Below the pieces are notes generated by a model, which ran no database searches, was not told where the DNA came from, and was given only the letters and a program-made list of their open reading frames with translations. The position numbers and the translations under genes were made by a program. 64,000 bases of DNA from a virus: positions 1 to 64,000 of IMG/VR virus record IMGVR_UViG_3300034102_001587; one strand, given 5' to 3'. Shown piece after piece: positions 38,301-45,025 of the stretch (positions are counted from its first letter, which is position 1; each line of letters starts with the position of its first letter).

Positions 38301-40500
38301 TACTGGACCTGGTGTGGTTTATAGGGGTGAATATAATGCAGCAACTGCATACATTTTTTCAGCAGGTGTTCGTAGAGATATTGTAAAATATAATAACGCA
38401 TATTATTTAACAAAACAAAATACAACGGGTAATCTTCCAACTAATACAACATATTGGGAATCTTTTGGTGCACAATTTAGTTCAGTAGCAACTGATATTT
38501 TACTTGCTCAAGACGCAACTATTACGAGAGCTTTAGTTATGGGTGTTGAGACAAGTGGAACGGGTAGTGGAATTATACGTTCTGCTACAGCAGCAACGTT
38601 TAATAGTGGTTCTGGATTTTATATGGATAGTAGTGGTAGAGTAAGATTTGGTAATCCAATTGGTAGCCAAATTAAATTTGAAGAAAATAATTTCTCTATT
38701 ACAGGTTCTATTTCAGCTACCGATGGTAGAATTGGAAATTGGATTATTGAATCACAAGCATTGGGTGGAAACTTACGAGATTCCGGTTCAAAACTTATTT
38801 TAAACCCTACTGTACCTGAACTTGGATTTTATTTAGCGGGTGAAAAAAAATTAAACATATCTCCTGTAAACTATTTGACAAATGTTGGTGGTTCAAACGT
38901 AAGTGTAAGTGATATACCAAATGGAAATGGTTCACCATATCCGGATTGGACAACACCAGCTGATGTATCGGCATTTGGAACATTTGCTACGCAATATGGG
39001 CCGTATTCATATGCAGATGTTTCTAATTTTGAAACTGCAACAAATTATTCAATACCTGCTGCAGGTACTTATGCACTAACTAATCTTTATACATTTAGTG
39101 TTTTACAAATTGATAATTTATCATCACAAACCATTTATGCAAACGCAAATAATCCAAATAATCCTGGAACGTATCCTGGGGAAAGTCAAAATGGATATGC
39201 AAGTCCTAAGTTTGTTGGCGCTGATGTGTATTTAGAAGGTGTCAACCAATCTACGGGTCAAATAGCTAGAGTTTGGATACAAAATGTATCATCTTATAGC
39301 GCAACCAGTGTTGATAATTGGGAGTGGAATGGTTCAAGTTGGATTTATAGTAATTATACAACACCGGGCGTTCATACCGGATACACAACCGGCGGATTTA
39401 CAGCAATTACTGATAGATTTATTACTTTCCCTTCTGCTGGAAATTACAAATTTAGATATTCAATTCAAATATCCGCAAGAGCTGGAAGTTCAGTATCTGT
39501 AGATAGTTTTGGTACAGAGTTACCTGAAGTATTTTATGGACATACTTCTGGTATTAATACTGCTGTAACTGATAATGGAATTGGTTATAATTCTAATAGT
39601 TTTACTATTATAATACCAACAAACATAGTAGAAGTTACAACTGGAGGTATTCAGATAGCAAATGATACATCAACGTTTGTTCAAATTCCACGTCTTTCTA
39701 CATCAGTTGGTTCGAGTGATATAATTTTTGAAGCAAAAGGAGCTCAATCTAAATTTTGGGCATTTGGTGCCGCTGGTGGTGCATTTTCGAACTATGCAAT
39801 AGATTCACGTGGAAGCCTTTATTTAGCAGGAAATATATTCATTTCTGGAAATGATGCAAGTCCGGGCTATGGAAGATTGGATTTAGCGTATAGACCAAAA
39901 TACGGAAGTATATATCAAGCGCATTTTATAGATGATGTACACCCCGCCGATACACGCTGGGGAACTGCTGGTGGACCACATAATGGAACTCAAGATATGG
40001 GTAGTAACTCGGGTACTGGAGTTTTTTGGGATGAAATATATGCCGATAATTTTAATAATTTATCTGATTTAAAATTAAAAGAAAATATTTACACTTCCGA
40101 TTTAGGTTTGGATTTTATTAAACAATTAAGACCGGTAAAATATAATTTCATATCAAGTACTAAAAAAAGACCGAGATATGGATTTATTGCACAAGAGGTA
40201 TTAACTGCTTTAGAATCGCTTGGAAAAACATCTGATGATTTTAAAGGATTGAATACGGGTTCTTCTTTTATCAAATCATTAGAAAGAGAATATAAAAGAC
40301 CTATTGAAGAAATTATAGCAAGTGGTTCTATAACAGGTTCTGATGGTACTCTTTACAATCAACAATGGTATGATGAAGAACAACAAAATGCTGGATGGTC
40401 TGTTACATACAATGAATTTATATCACCTATGGTAAAAGCAATACAAGAACTTTCACAAAAAGTTTCTAGTTTAGAAGCATTTATAAGTGGTTCTTTATAA
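32386..40500 (+). CDS. Giant tail fibre with carbohydrate-binding-like modules and S74 chaperone
   Basis: 2704 residues. The N-terminal ~200 residues probably attach to the baseplate. The middle carries repeated immunoglobulin-like modules, each closing with strings such as TRVLDGKGG, TKILDGTPQ, TKLLDGADS and SKSKQGAAG. Three segments of the form Y-x-x-x-D-I-V-x-Y (near residues 1470, 1700 and 1980) resemble chitin-binding-type modules. A GTSG-rich collagen-like stretch lies at about 1607-1634. The end (from about 2558) is an intramolecular chaperone of family S74: LSDLKLKENI with the Ser/Lys dyad, YGFIAQEV, and a terminal helical segment. It trimerises the fibre and then cleaves itself off. 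The glycosylation cassette follows directly, so the fibre is a likely substrate. Confidence 0.85.
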   Translation: MARIKKYAEVLTQPLTSFQTFLVDTNPNSTYFRITEFKDTFTGGKNGFLIEGSQHLKESTEIKIQILDVNGDPIYYEPGNGVPEYYEGVSKLVAVYVYEDTPIGEAKITVLGELKTYLDEGGVVRDVPDEWKSVYNVKWEKTFKVNKLISNEDKVRFYRRPEVTINEIVKPIFSNIVRQVTQTGFINGIPQIPAEGESVSGYTLPTSYLLTTLNDSFWTGSVTNNYITLTNKGVSLLADDVVSDRDLTVSTPYNENGIVKTLIAEPYSVTFNYIEGNDNLKTALTGSFAKINITDLTTFVGDCARVKIYRRSQSDLSDYQFVQEIQLESNELLKDLESNSKNEEYYGSFDQFNYKNYWITSSNNLVTSFNQNFLYNSVKLNSLISGERFATTKSLDVRENTEYTLTFNTRKDAVGSANHYIKAYLSGSRLSTYNNVTSTIQIEQPIVTITSDSSVLQKSNVVANFKAEDINNTRLYFETEGSDWYISDVSLRASQETSFSPDEITFIQPIPRTLPRETFDFRFQFYDINNNYIPVLVEETKTFDGGNLNVINKDLQLVPSSLYFQFDSGSGNGNPLPPTTVYIDVIKNYLTGSVNFTSRSFDFANNELFNTDYVGVGSQYPGLLLDRNLDTVRLTVENFTGSRADKLVQYIEFTGECEGVTDSIIITRVLDGKGGVNHFIRPYRGTQIRNSSTASLEIQAVRIDGINEINLYSGAQDGWGNIQLHVLSASLNPATEPEKFIPLSLASSSKYIRGIITGSLGSKEINYNAVFDRDSIDFRRIIYLMPSSSAAASPAYAVSGSVLASIILEDLQDGLDTPSIVFNADTFAINPRNEINFRPSFAFATASFFERGTTNAITASFRVFPSMSINKDYVPEYWFYYTTQSADKTISVIARDENKNVIDSLPLNSYIGQSNKQSKNLTITFTYTEPWTSASISLDKTFTIIPEGKPGDETIIFEVTPALVSLNATAEGFVNSYSSSVTQIRLKQGSRYLNFTASKGEGTFFIVSGSITGSNIIPGKIINPIPPGFNANYTGSLFIGAASGMNNLSGSVTYNLEIQPFYTSSIYTGSVVQQFTKILDGTPQLEVSLTPESVVLNADENGVVSNYASSNTTLRIKEGNKYLLYNSWSYQPGTFYVDNFEQTNVFTASLTASFNGDRALIRFHNFNQGPRTGSVTYNIIAYPYSLGPGHQYTSSVINKVQNFTKLLDGADSRGVTLSATSNFVSFDSDGVVVSPAGDIELTATVTNFTGSAYYQFLKDNVAYTPIQASNIATIASGDSVAPGETALWVVQVRDGNISSTQPITAQASLTLTGLQQGVPSYNATLTNDNVSIIYRVSGEVELGGTGTTINATKGITQLTHANPFGPQTLDIFSNEIGSLGEYQVTIHSKSAYLGLAGGLVSQSVLPIVAGRAVIGDLVSWTTADSNPIGSVVYRIDFENGKGVAFKTQSFSVQFEGETGPGIVMRGQYSEYEDYIGSYETVNYRRDAIIWPDPSGSNNTTHYFAALSGSGPTTYVNPTTSDYYVGATPPGGYVLIGHQYPPAVGNSNDYWQYLGEQDFFVAAKIAIFEESYVKNSINVGTYNNTSKFANIVIAGGRPDPYISIGQHGTVGTAGTSGTTYNPSTSGASGTSGTGIIGFNRPGIFLGMYEDGVNGTTGRFSIKEYGGSGKGLFWDGGTLTIVGSIKQSSPGVNEGRLMGAWADATVYYTNDIVTYGGNTWTANSNHTSTNNTNVGTGYPGSGPWTIAPIAAKLLRLEASAQVFVETKSGSLSPNYIELTSNKQNISATTNWTTTPSVTLFDSATGGSTTTSGNIVYLRTGSFGTNTLVEISATADSITDTVSIARVKEGSDALTVIVTNESHTLPAANDGTVSSYAGSGTDIYIYEGATQLDYDGVGTSPGKWAVSSSVTNITAGSVTDGGNYAVVGNHSNMTADLASINYTLSGKKINGDLFSLSRVQSFSKSKQGAAGAAGDTGPGVVYRGEYNAATAYIFSAGVRRDIVKYNNAYYLTKQNTTGNLPTNTTYWESFGAQFSSVATDILLAQDATITRALVMGVETSGTGSGIIRSATAATFNSGSGFYMDSSGRVRFGNPIGSQIKFEENNFSITGSISATDGRIGNWIIESQALGGNLRDSGSKLILNPTVPELGFYLAGEKKLNISPVNYLTNVGGSNVSVSDIPNGNGSPYPDWTTPADVSAFGTFATQYGPYSYADVSNFETATNYSIPAAGTYALTNLYTFSVLQIDNLSSQTIYANANNPNNPGTYPGESQNGYASPKFVGADVYLEGVNQSTGQIARVWIQNVSSYSATSVDNWEWNGSSWIYSNYTTPGVHTGYTTGGFTAITDRFITFPSAGNYKFRYSIQISARAGSSVSVDSFGTELPEVFYGHTSGINTAVTDNGIGYNSNSFTIIIPTNIVEVTTGGIQIANDTSTFVQIPRLSTSVGSSDIIFEAKGAQSKFWAFGAAGGAFSNYAIDSRGSLYLAGNIFISGNDASPGYGRLDLAYRPKYGSIYQAHFIDDVHPADTRWGTAGGPHNGTQDMGSNSGTGVFWDEIYADNFNNLSDLKLKENIYTSDLGLDFIKQLRPVKYNFISSTKKRPRYGFIAQEVLTALESLGKTSDDFKGLNTGSSFIKSLEREYKRPIEEIIASGSITGSDGTLYNQQWYDEEQQNAGWSVTYNEFISPMVKAIQELSQKVSSLEAFISGSL

Positions 40501-40509
40501 ATTTAAAAT

Positions 40510-40518
40510 ATATTTAAA
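40510..40518 (+). promoter_or_regulatory. Degenerate late-promoter-like motif ATATTTAAA
   Basis: Two mismatches and only 10 bases before the ATG at 40529; weak. Confidence 0.2.
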
Positions 40519-40528
40519 ATAAAAACAT

Positions 40529-40786
40529 ATGGAGTTACAAACTGAAAAATTAGAAGAATATCAACTAATTAACTTAAAAAACCTTTCAACCAAAAAAACC
40601 GAACTTATATATAATATAGGGGAGTTGTATTTAGAATTATCAGAGCTTAAAAAAATCATATTGGGAGCGGAAACTGAATATAAGCAAGTTTCCGTTGAAT
40701 TGGATACTTTATTAAATGATTTGAATCAAAAATATCCAAATGGAGAAATAGACCTGAATGAAGGTAGTGTAACGTTTCAAAAATAA
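40529..40786 (+). CDS. Small coiled-coil protein, paralogue of the 44581-44985 product
   Basis: 85 residues of continuous coiled coil (LINLKNLSTKKTELIYNIGE, LYLELSELKKIILGAETEYK) ending NDLNQKYPNGEIDLNEGSVT. The ending matches DDLDDRYPGGRLNLMEGTI in the product of 44581-44985: YP-G/N-G-x-L/I-N/D-L-x-E-G. The two copies bracket the glycosylation genes. Function unknown; it may be a virion or chaperone component. Confidence 0.6.
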   Translation: MELQTEKLEEYQLINLKNLSTKKTELIYNIGELYLELSELKKIILGAETEYKQVSVELDTLLNDLNQKYPNGEIDLNEGSVTFQK

Positions 40787-40818
40787 TTTGGAAATTCCAA
40801 AAAAAAATCGTATATTTG
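40787..40818 (+). promoter_or_regulatory. Bacteroidetes-type promoter with palindromic element (glycosylation cassette)
   Basis: TTTG (40787-40790), 20 bases, TATATTTG (40811-40818). The palindrome TTTGGAA-A-TTCCAAA (40787-40801) sits between the boxes, as in the primase promoter. The ATG at 40829 lies 10 bases after the -7 box, so the transcript would have a leader of only about 7 bases. Confidence 0.8.
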
Positions 40819-40828
40819 TAAATAAGTT

Positions 40829-43009
40829 ATGAAAAATAGAAAAAAGTTACTTTATGTATGTCCACACCTTTCAACAGGCGGACAACCACAATATACATAT
40901 AAGCAAGTAAAGCATTTTTTAAATGATTTTAATATTGAAGTTGTTGAAATAAACAATAGTGGTGGTGATGCGTTTGTAGTTCAAAAAAATAGAATTAAAT
41001 CTTTAGCTATTGTACATACTTTAGGTGAGGATAAATCTAAAATACTTGATATAATTAAAGACTACAAACCTGATATAATTCATTTTCAAGAAATCCCACA
41101 ATTTGATTTATCAAATGAAATATTAGATAAAATATTTGATAACAAAAGAAAATATTTTATCGTAGCAACAACACATGGTTCATTTACAAATCCATTAGAT
41201 ATTACACATCATCCAGATAGATATGTTTTGGTATCTGAGTGGAGTAAACAAAAATTTGATGATGCTAATTTAGGAGTTGAAACTCAACTTTGGGAATATC
41301 CCATTGAAGAATATAATTTTGATAAAGAAGAAGCGCAAAAAAAATTAGGATTTGACCCAACTTGGAAGCATATTTTAAATGTTGGATTATTTTCACCGGG
41401 CAAAAATCAAAAAGAAATATTTTCAGTAGCAAGGCAATTGGAAAAATATAAAATTAAATTTCATTTTGTTGGAAACCAAGCTATGAACTTTGAAAATTAC
41501 TGGTTGCCACTAATGAAACATAAACCTGATAATTGTGTTATATGGGGAGAGCGAAATGATGTTGATACATTTTATGCAGCATCTGATTTGTTTTATTTTT
41601 CATCAATATTAGAGTTAAATCCATTATCGGTAAAGGAAGCTCTTTCTTACAAGCTCCCATGCTTATTTAGAAGATTGCATACTTTTTTGGATACATATGA
41701 TAACAATAATTTAGTAACATATATTGATGATGATACTAAAAAAACAAAACAATTATTACTTCAAAAATTAAAACCTGAATTTTACGAAATACCTGGTTGG
41801 TTTTCATATGAAAATTTATATGATAGAATGGTAGAAACTGCACCTTTTAATTCTACATTTGTTGAGGTTGGTTCTTGGTTTGGAAAATCTACAAATTATT
41901 TAGCAAAAAAAATTAGAGATTCTAAAAAGAATATTTCATTTACAACAATAGATACATTTAAAGGAACTGGAGATGAAGAATTACACATAGATATTGTAGG
42001 GTCTTTCAATGGAGATATATTTTATGAATTCGTTGATAACACAGTTATTTCAAATAATTATGAAGCGTTTAATACTATAAAAGATACATCAGAAAATGCT
42101 TCTAAACTATTTCAAAATAATTCTATTGATTATATAATGATTGATGGTGGGCATAGTAGAGATTTTGTATTAGGTGAGTTAGATAGATGGTATCATAAAG
42201 TAAAACCTGGTGGAATTATTAGTGGAGATGATTTTGGAGTTTTTAGTGGAGTAACAGATGCAGCTAATCACTTTTTTTATGGACAGATTCAAAAAGATTT
42301 TTTATCTTTTGTTCGTAAAAAACCACGTATTCAAATAAAACATATGTTGACAAGACCGGATGATATGCGTGAAAGAGTATCTATTCAATCTTTAAAACAA
42401 TTACGTCAATATGGAATTGATTATCAACCAATTGTTAATAAGGTTTATGAAGGGTTACCGCCGGCAGAACATTGTAGAAGACCTGAGCATTTAAGTAAAG
42501 ATAATAAACCTGGTGAATTATATCCTGGTGCTGGTTTGGGTTGGATAACTGGTAGACATTATGGTTGTTATTTAGCACATAGAAACGCTATAGAAACAAT
42601 AGATGATACGAATTACGATTATACTTTAATATTTGAAGCCGATGCATTTATTTACACAGGGTTAGAAGAATTTGTAAACATAGTTCATAAAGCCTGTTTT
42701 ATTTCAGAAAGAGATGATGTATATTTTATAGGATTGGCAGATAACCCATCACGAGAAAAATATAGAATTGATGATTTGTTTACAAAAACAGGACACAATC
42801 AAGACCTTGCACACGCTTATTTAATTCCAAATAGAAACAAAAGCTGGTGGATGGATAGAATAAAAGATTGTGAATGGGATGTGGGCGACCTTTGGTTTAA
42901 TCATATATTTTATCACCATCCAAAACCTAGATATACTACTAATAAAATGTACTCCAAACAAGCAGAAGGATATTCTTTATTGGATGAAACTATAAAAACT
43001 TGGGATTAA
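40829..43009 (+). CDS. Trifunctional GT4-like / methyltransferase / GT25-like glycan enzyme
   Basis: 726 residues. Residues 1-~325 resemble a GT4/GT-B glycosyltransferase: LYVCPHLSTGGQPQYTYK at the start, ILNVGLFSPGKNQKE (about 184), and SSILELNPLSVKEALSYKLP (about 258). Residues ~330-480 form a class I SAM-dependent methyltransferase (STFVEVGSWFGKSTNYLAKK, then DYIMIDGGHSRDFVLGELDR and PGGIISGDDFG). Residues ~500-726 resemble a GT25-type transferase (GWITGRHYGCYLAHRNAIE, YTLIFEADAFIYTGLEEF, with EAD where EDD is usual). All in one frame, driven by a host-type promoter. It probably builds and methylates a sugar decoration of virion proteins; acceptor and sugars are unknown. Confidence 0.75.
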   Translation: MKNRKKLLYVCPHLSTGGQPQYTYKQVKHFLNDFNIEVVEINNSGGDAFVVQKNRIKSLAIVHTLGEDKSKILDIIKDYKPDIIHFQEIPQFDLSNEILDKIFDNKRKYFIVATTHGSFTNPLDITHHPDRYVLVSEWSKQKFDDANLGVETQLWEYPIEEYNFDKEEAQKKLGFDPTWKHILNVGLFSPGKNQKEIFSVARQLEKYKIKFHFVGNQAMNFENYWLPLMKHKPDNCVIWGERNDVDTFYAASDLFYFSSILELNPLSVKEALSYKLPCLFRRLHTFLDTYDNNNLVTYIDDDTKKTKQLLLQKLKPEFYEIPGWFSYENLYDRMVETAPFNSTFVEVGSWFGKSTNYLAKKIRDSKKNISFTTIDTFKGTGDEELHIDIVGSFNGDIFYEFVDNTVISNNYEAFNTIKDTSENASKLFQNNSIDYIMIDGGHSRDFVLGELDRWYHKVKPGGIISGDDFGVFSGVTDAANHFFYGQIQKDFLSFVRKKPRIQIKHMLTRPDDMRERVSIQSLKQLRQYGIDYQPIVNKVYEGLPPAEHCRRPEHLSKDNKPGELYPGAGLGWITGRHYGCYLAHRNAIETIDDTNYDYTLIFEADAFIYTGLEEFVNIVHKACFISERDDVYFIGLADNPSREKYRIDDLFTKTGHNQDLAHAYLIPNRNKSWWMDRIKDCEWDVGDLWFNHIFYHHPKPRYTTNKMYSKQAEGYSLLDETIKTWD

Positions 43010-44157
43010 TGATTTACGATAATTTAAAAAAGAATCACAATAATATTGTTGAAATAAAAAACAAAGTATTAATTCATTTTGTTAAAGGACCTTTTGTTGA
43101 AATAAAAGGACCAAAAAAAGCAAAATATAAAATTAATTTTATTGATAATAATTCTGATAAAATTGTATTTTCTTCTGAAATAGAAAACAATATGTGGTCT
43201 AGATGTAGTATAGAATATTTTATTGATTGGCGTATAGAAATATATGAAAACGATAATCATTTCCATACACATTATTTTAATGCAGAAGAAAAAAGAGTTT
43301 ATATAGCATTAGATTCAAAAGCTCTTGGGGATTCTTTAGCTTGGTTTGCTTATGTAGAGGAATTCAGAAAAAAACATAAATGTAAAGTTGTTGTTTCAAC
43401 TTTTATGAATGATATGTTTGAAAATGGGTATCCACATATTGAATTCGTACAGCCGGGTACAAATGTTGAAAATTTATACGCTATGTATTGTGTTGGGTTA
43501 TTTTATAATGAAGATAATTCACATAACATTTTTAAAAATCCAAATGACCCAAAAAGTTCAACTTTACAAAAAATGTGTTCTGATATATTAGGATTAGAAT
43601 ATGAAGAAATTAAACCTAAAATAAAAGAAAGATACATAACAAAAGATTATAATTTAAAACAAGTTTGTATTGGTATGTTTGGTACTGCACAATCTAAGTT
43701 TTGGAATAATCCAACAGGTTGGCAAGAAGTTGTTGATTGGTTAAACGAAAGAGGGTATGTTGTTAGAATTATATCCAAAGAAGGTGATGATTATATGGGA
43801 AATAAAATTCCAAATGGAGTTATCAAACACCCCGATGGTCCAATTGAATTAGTTATGGATGAATTATTAAAATCAAAAGCATTTATTGGAATTGGTAGTG
43901 GGTTAAGTTGGTTAAGTTGGGCATTAGATGTACCTACAGTCTTAATTAGTGGTTTTTCTTATAAATGGGCAGAAATGAAAGATTGTGTTAGAATAGGTTC
44001 TCCGGAAGGGAAATGTGAAGGATGTTTCAATAGAATACGTTTAGATGCTGGTGATTGGAATTGGTGCCCAGACCACAAAGGTACTGAAAGACAATTTGAA
44101 TGTACTAAATTAATTACATCTGATATGGTAATTAAAGAATTAGAGAAATTCTTATAA
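43009..44157 (+). CDS. BAHT/TibC-like protein O-heptosyltransferase
   Basis: 382 residues from ATG at 43009, overlapping the upstream TAA by one base; a TTG nine bases earlier is possible. After a ~90-residue beta N-terminus comes YIALDSKALGDSLAWFAYVE, the start of the GT-B domain, then QVCIGMFGTAQSKFWNNPTG, VVDWLNERGYVVRIISKEGD and FIGIGSGLSWLSWALDVPTV, typical of GT9-like heptosyltransferases. Near the end, Cys336-x2-Cys339-x13-Cys353-x11-Cys365 forms the four-cysteine metal finger known from autotransporter heptosyltransferases (TibC/AAH family, iron-binding). These attach heptose from ADP-heptose to Ser in beta-helical proteins. The next gene can supply the sugar nucleotide. Confidence 0.75.
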   Translation: MIYDNLKKNHNNIVEIKNKVLIHFVKGPFVEIKGPKKAKYKINFIDNNSDKIVFSSEIENNMWSRCSIEYFIDWRIEIYENDNHFHTHYFNAEEKRVYIALDSKALGDSLAWFAYVEEFRKKHKCKVVVSTFMNDMFENGYPHIEFVQPGTNVENLYAMYCVGLFYNEDNSHNIFKNPNDPKSSTLQKMCSDILGLEYEEIKPKIKERYITKDYNLKQVCIGMFGTAQSKFWNNPTGWQEVVDWLNERGYVVRIISKEGDDYMGNKIPNGVIKHPDGPIELVMDELLKSKAFIGIGSGLSWLSWALDVPTVLISGFSYKWAEMKDCVRIGSPEGKCEGCFNRIRLDAGDWNWCPDHKGTERQFECTKLITSDMVIKELEKFL

Positions 44158-44546
44158 TGAAAAAAATTTGGATAAATGGAACTTTTGATGTTTTGCACAT
44201 TGGCCACATCAGACTTATGTTACATGGTGCATCATTGGGCACCTTACGAATGGGGATTGATACGGATGAAAGAGTTCGTTCAAAAAAAGGAGTGGGAAGG
44301 CCGTTCAATACGTTGGCTGACCGTATGGAGTTTCTATCCGCTATCAATGGTGTTGACTCTGTGGTCTCTTTTGATTCTGATGATGAATTAATCGAAAGAA
44401 TAAAAGAATGGGGACCTGATATTATGGTAATTGGAAACGATTATAGTTATGAACAAATAATAGGCGCAGAATTTGTACCAAAAATTGAATATTTCAACAA
44501 AATACCAGGCTTTAGTACATCTAAGATTTTAAAAAATAAAAAGTAA
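44157..44546 (+). CDS. HldE/RfaE2-like sugar-phosphate nucleotidyltransferase
   Basis: 129 residues. The HxGH motif lies in NGTFDVLHIGHIRLM (His14, His17). RPFNTLADRMEFLSAINGVD, PDIMVIGNDYSYEQIIGAEF and GFSTSKIL follow, all closer to the adenylyltransferase domain of HldE than to glycerol-3-phosphate cytidylyltransferase. HldE makes ADP-heptose from heptose-1-phosphate; the kinase domain is absent, so the phage would depend on host heptose phosphate. One-base overlap with the heptosyltransferase gene supports a joint function. Confidence 0.78.
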   Translation: MKKIWINGTFDVLHIGHIRLMLHGASLGTLRMGIDTDERVRSKKGVGRPFNTLADRMEFLSAINGVDSVVSFDSDDELIERIKEWGPDIMVIGNDYSYEQIIGAEFVPKIEYFNKIPGFSTSKILKNKK

Positions 44547-44547
44547 T

Positions 44548-44556
44548 ATACTTATA
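44548..44556 (+). promoter_or_regulatory. Late-promoter variant ATACTTATA
   Basis: Lies in ATATACTTATATATAC, repeated almost unchanged at 47392-47408; 24 bases before the ATG at 44581. Confidence 0.45.
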
Positions 44557-44580
44557 TATACAAACAAAAAAACATAAATT

Positions 44581-44985
44581 ATGTCATTAGATAACATTCC
44601 TACAAAAACAACAATTGAAATCGAAACAGTAAAACTTGATGAAGAAACTTTAAATTCAGTTAAAAACCTTAACACTATGTTGGGTAATTATGTAACTGAT
44701 TTTGGAAATCTTTATTTAAGAAGAAAAGATTTAATGGAAGAATCGAGAAAACTTGATGAAACTGTTATAAGAATTGAAGAAGAATTCAAACAAAAAAATG
44801 ATGAATTCAAAAAAATGATGGATGATTTGGATGATAGGTATCCTGGAGGACGTTTGAACCTTATGGAAGGAACTATCCAATATCAACCTGGAACTCTTTC
44901 AAGAAAACAAATTGCAGAAATGCAAAAACAACAATTAGCTCCACAAGCACCATCTGAAGGTGAAGTAAAAATTGATGGAAATTAA
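44581..44985 (+). CDS. Coiled-coil protein, paralogue of the 40529-40786 product
   Basis: 134 residues. A coiled coil spans about 15-85, then DDLDDRYPGGRLNLMEGTIQ, matching the end of the 40529-40786 product, and a Gln/Pro-rich tail not present in that copy. It has its own late-type motif. Located just past the glycosylation genes. Function unknown. Confidence 0.6.
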   Translation: MSLDNIPTKTTIEIETVKLDEETLNSVKNLNTMLGNYVTDFGNLYLRRKDLMEESRKLDETVIRIEEEFKQKNDEFKKMMDDLDDRYPGGRLNLMEGTIQYQPGTLSRKQIAEMQKQQLAPQAPSEGEVKIDGN

Positions 44986-45001
44986 TAAATGTTAATCTTC
45001 A

Positions 45002-45010
45002 ATATTTATA
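45002..45010 (+). promoter_or_regulatory. Phage late-promoter motif ATATTTATA
   Basis: Exact match, 15 bases before the ATG at 45026. Confidence 0.55.
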
Positions 45011-45025
45011 TAGTATAATAACTAT

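Noticed and set aside
43000-43008. TTG start for the heptosyltransferase
   Set aside because: ATG at 43009 overlaps the preceding stop by one base, the usual linkage in this window; the TTG adds only three residues.
44176-44391. Overlapping plus-strand frame within the HldE-like gene
   Set aside because: Shadow of a recognised enzyme; no independent motif or start signal.
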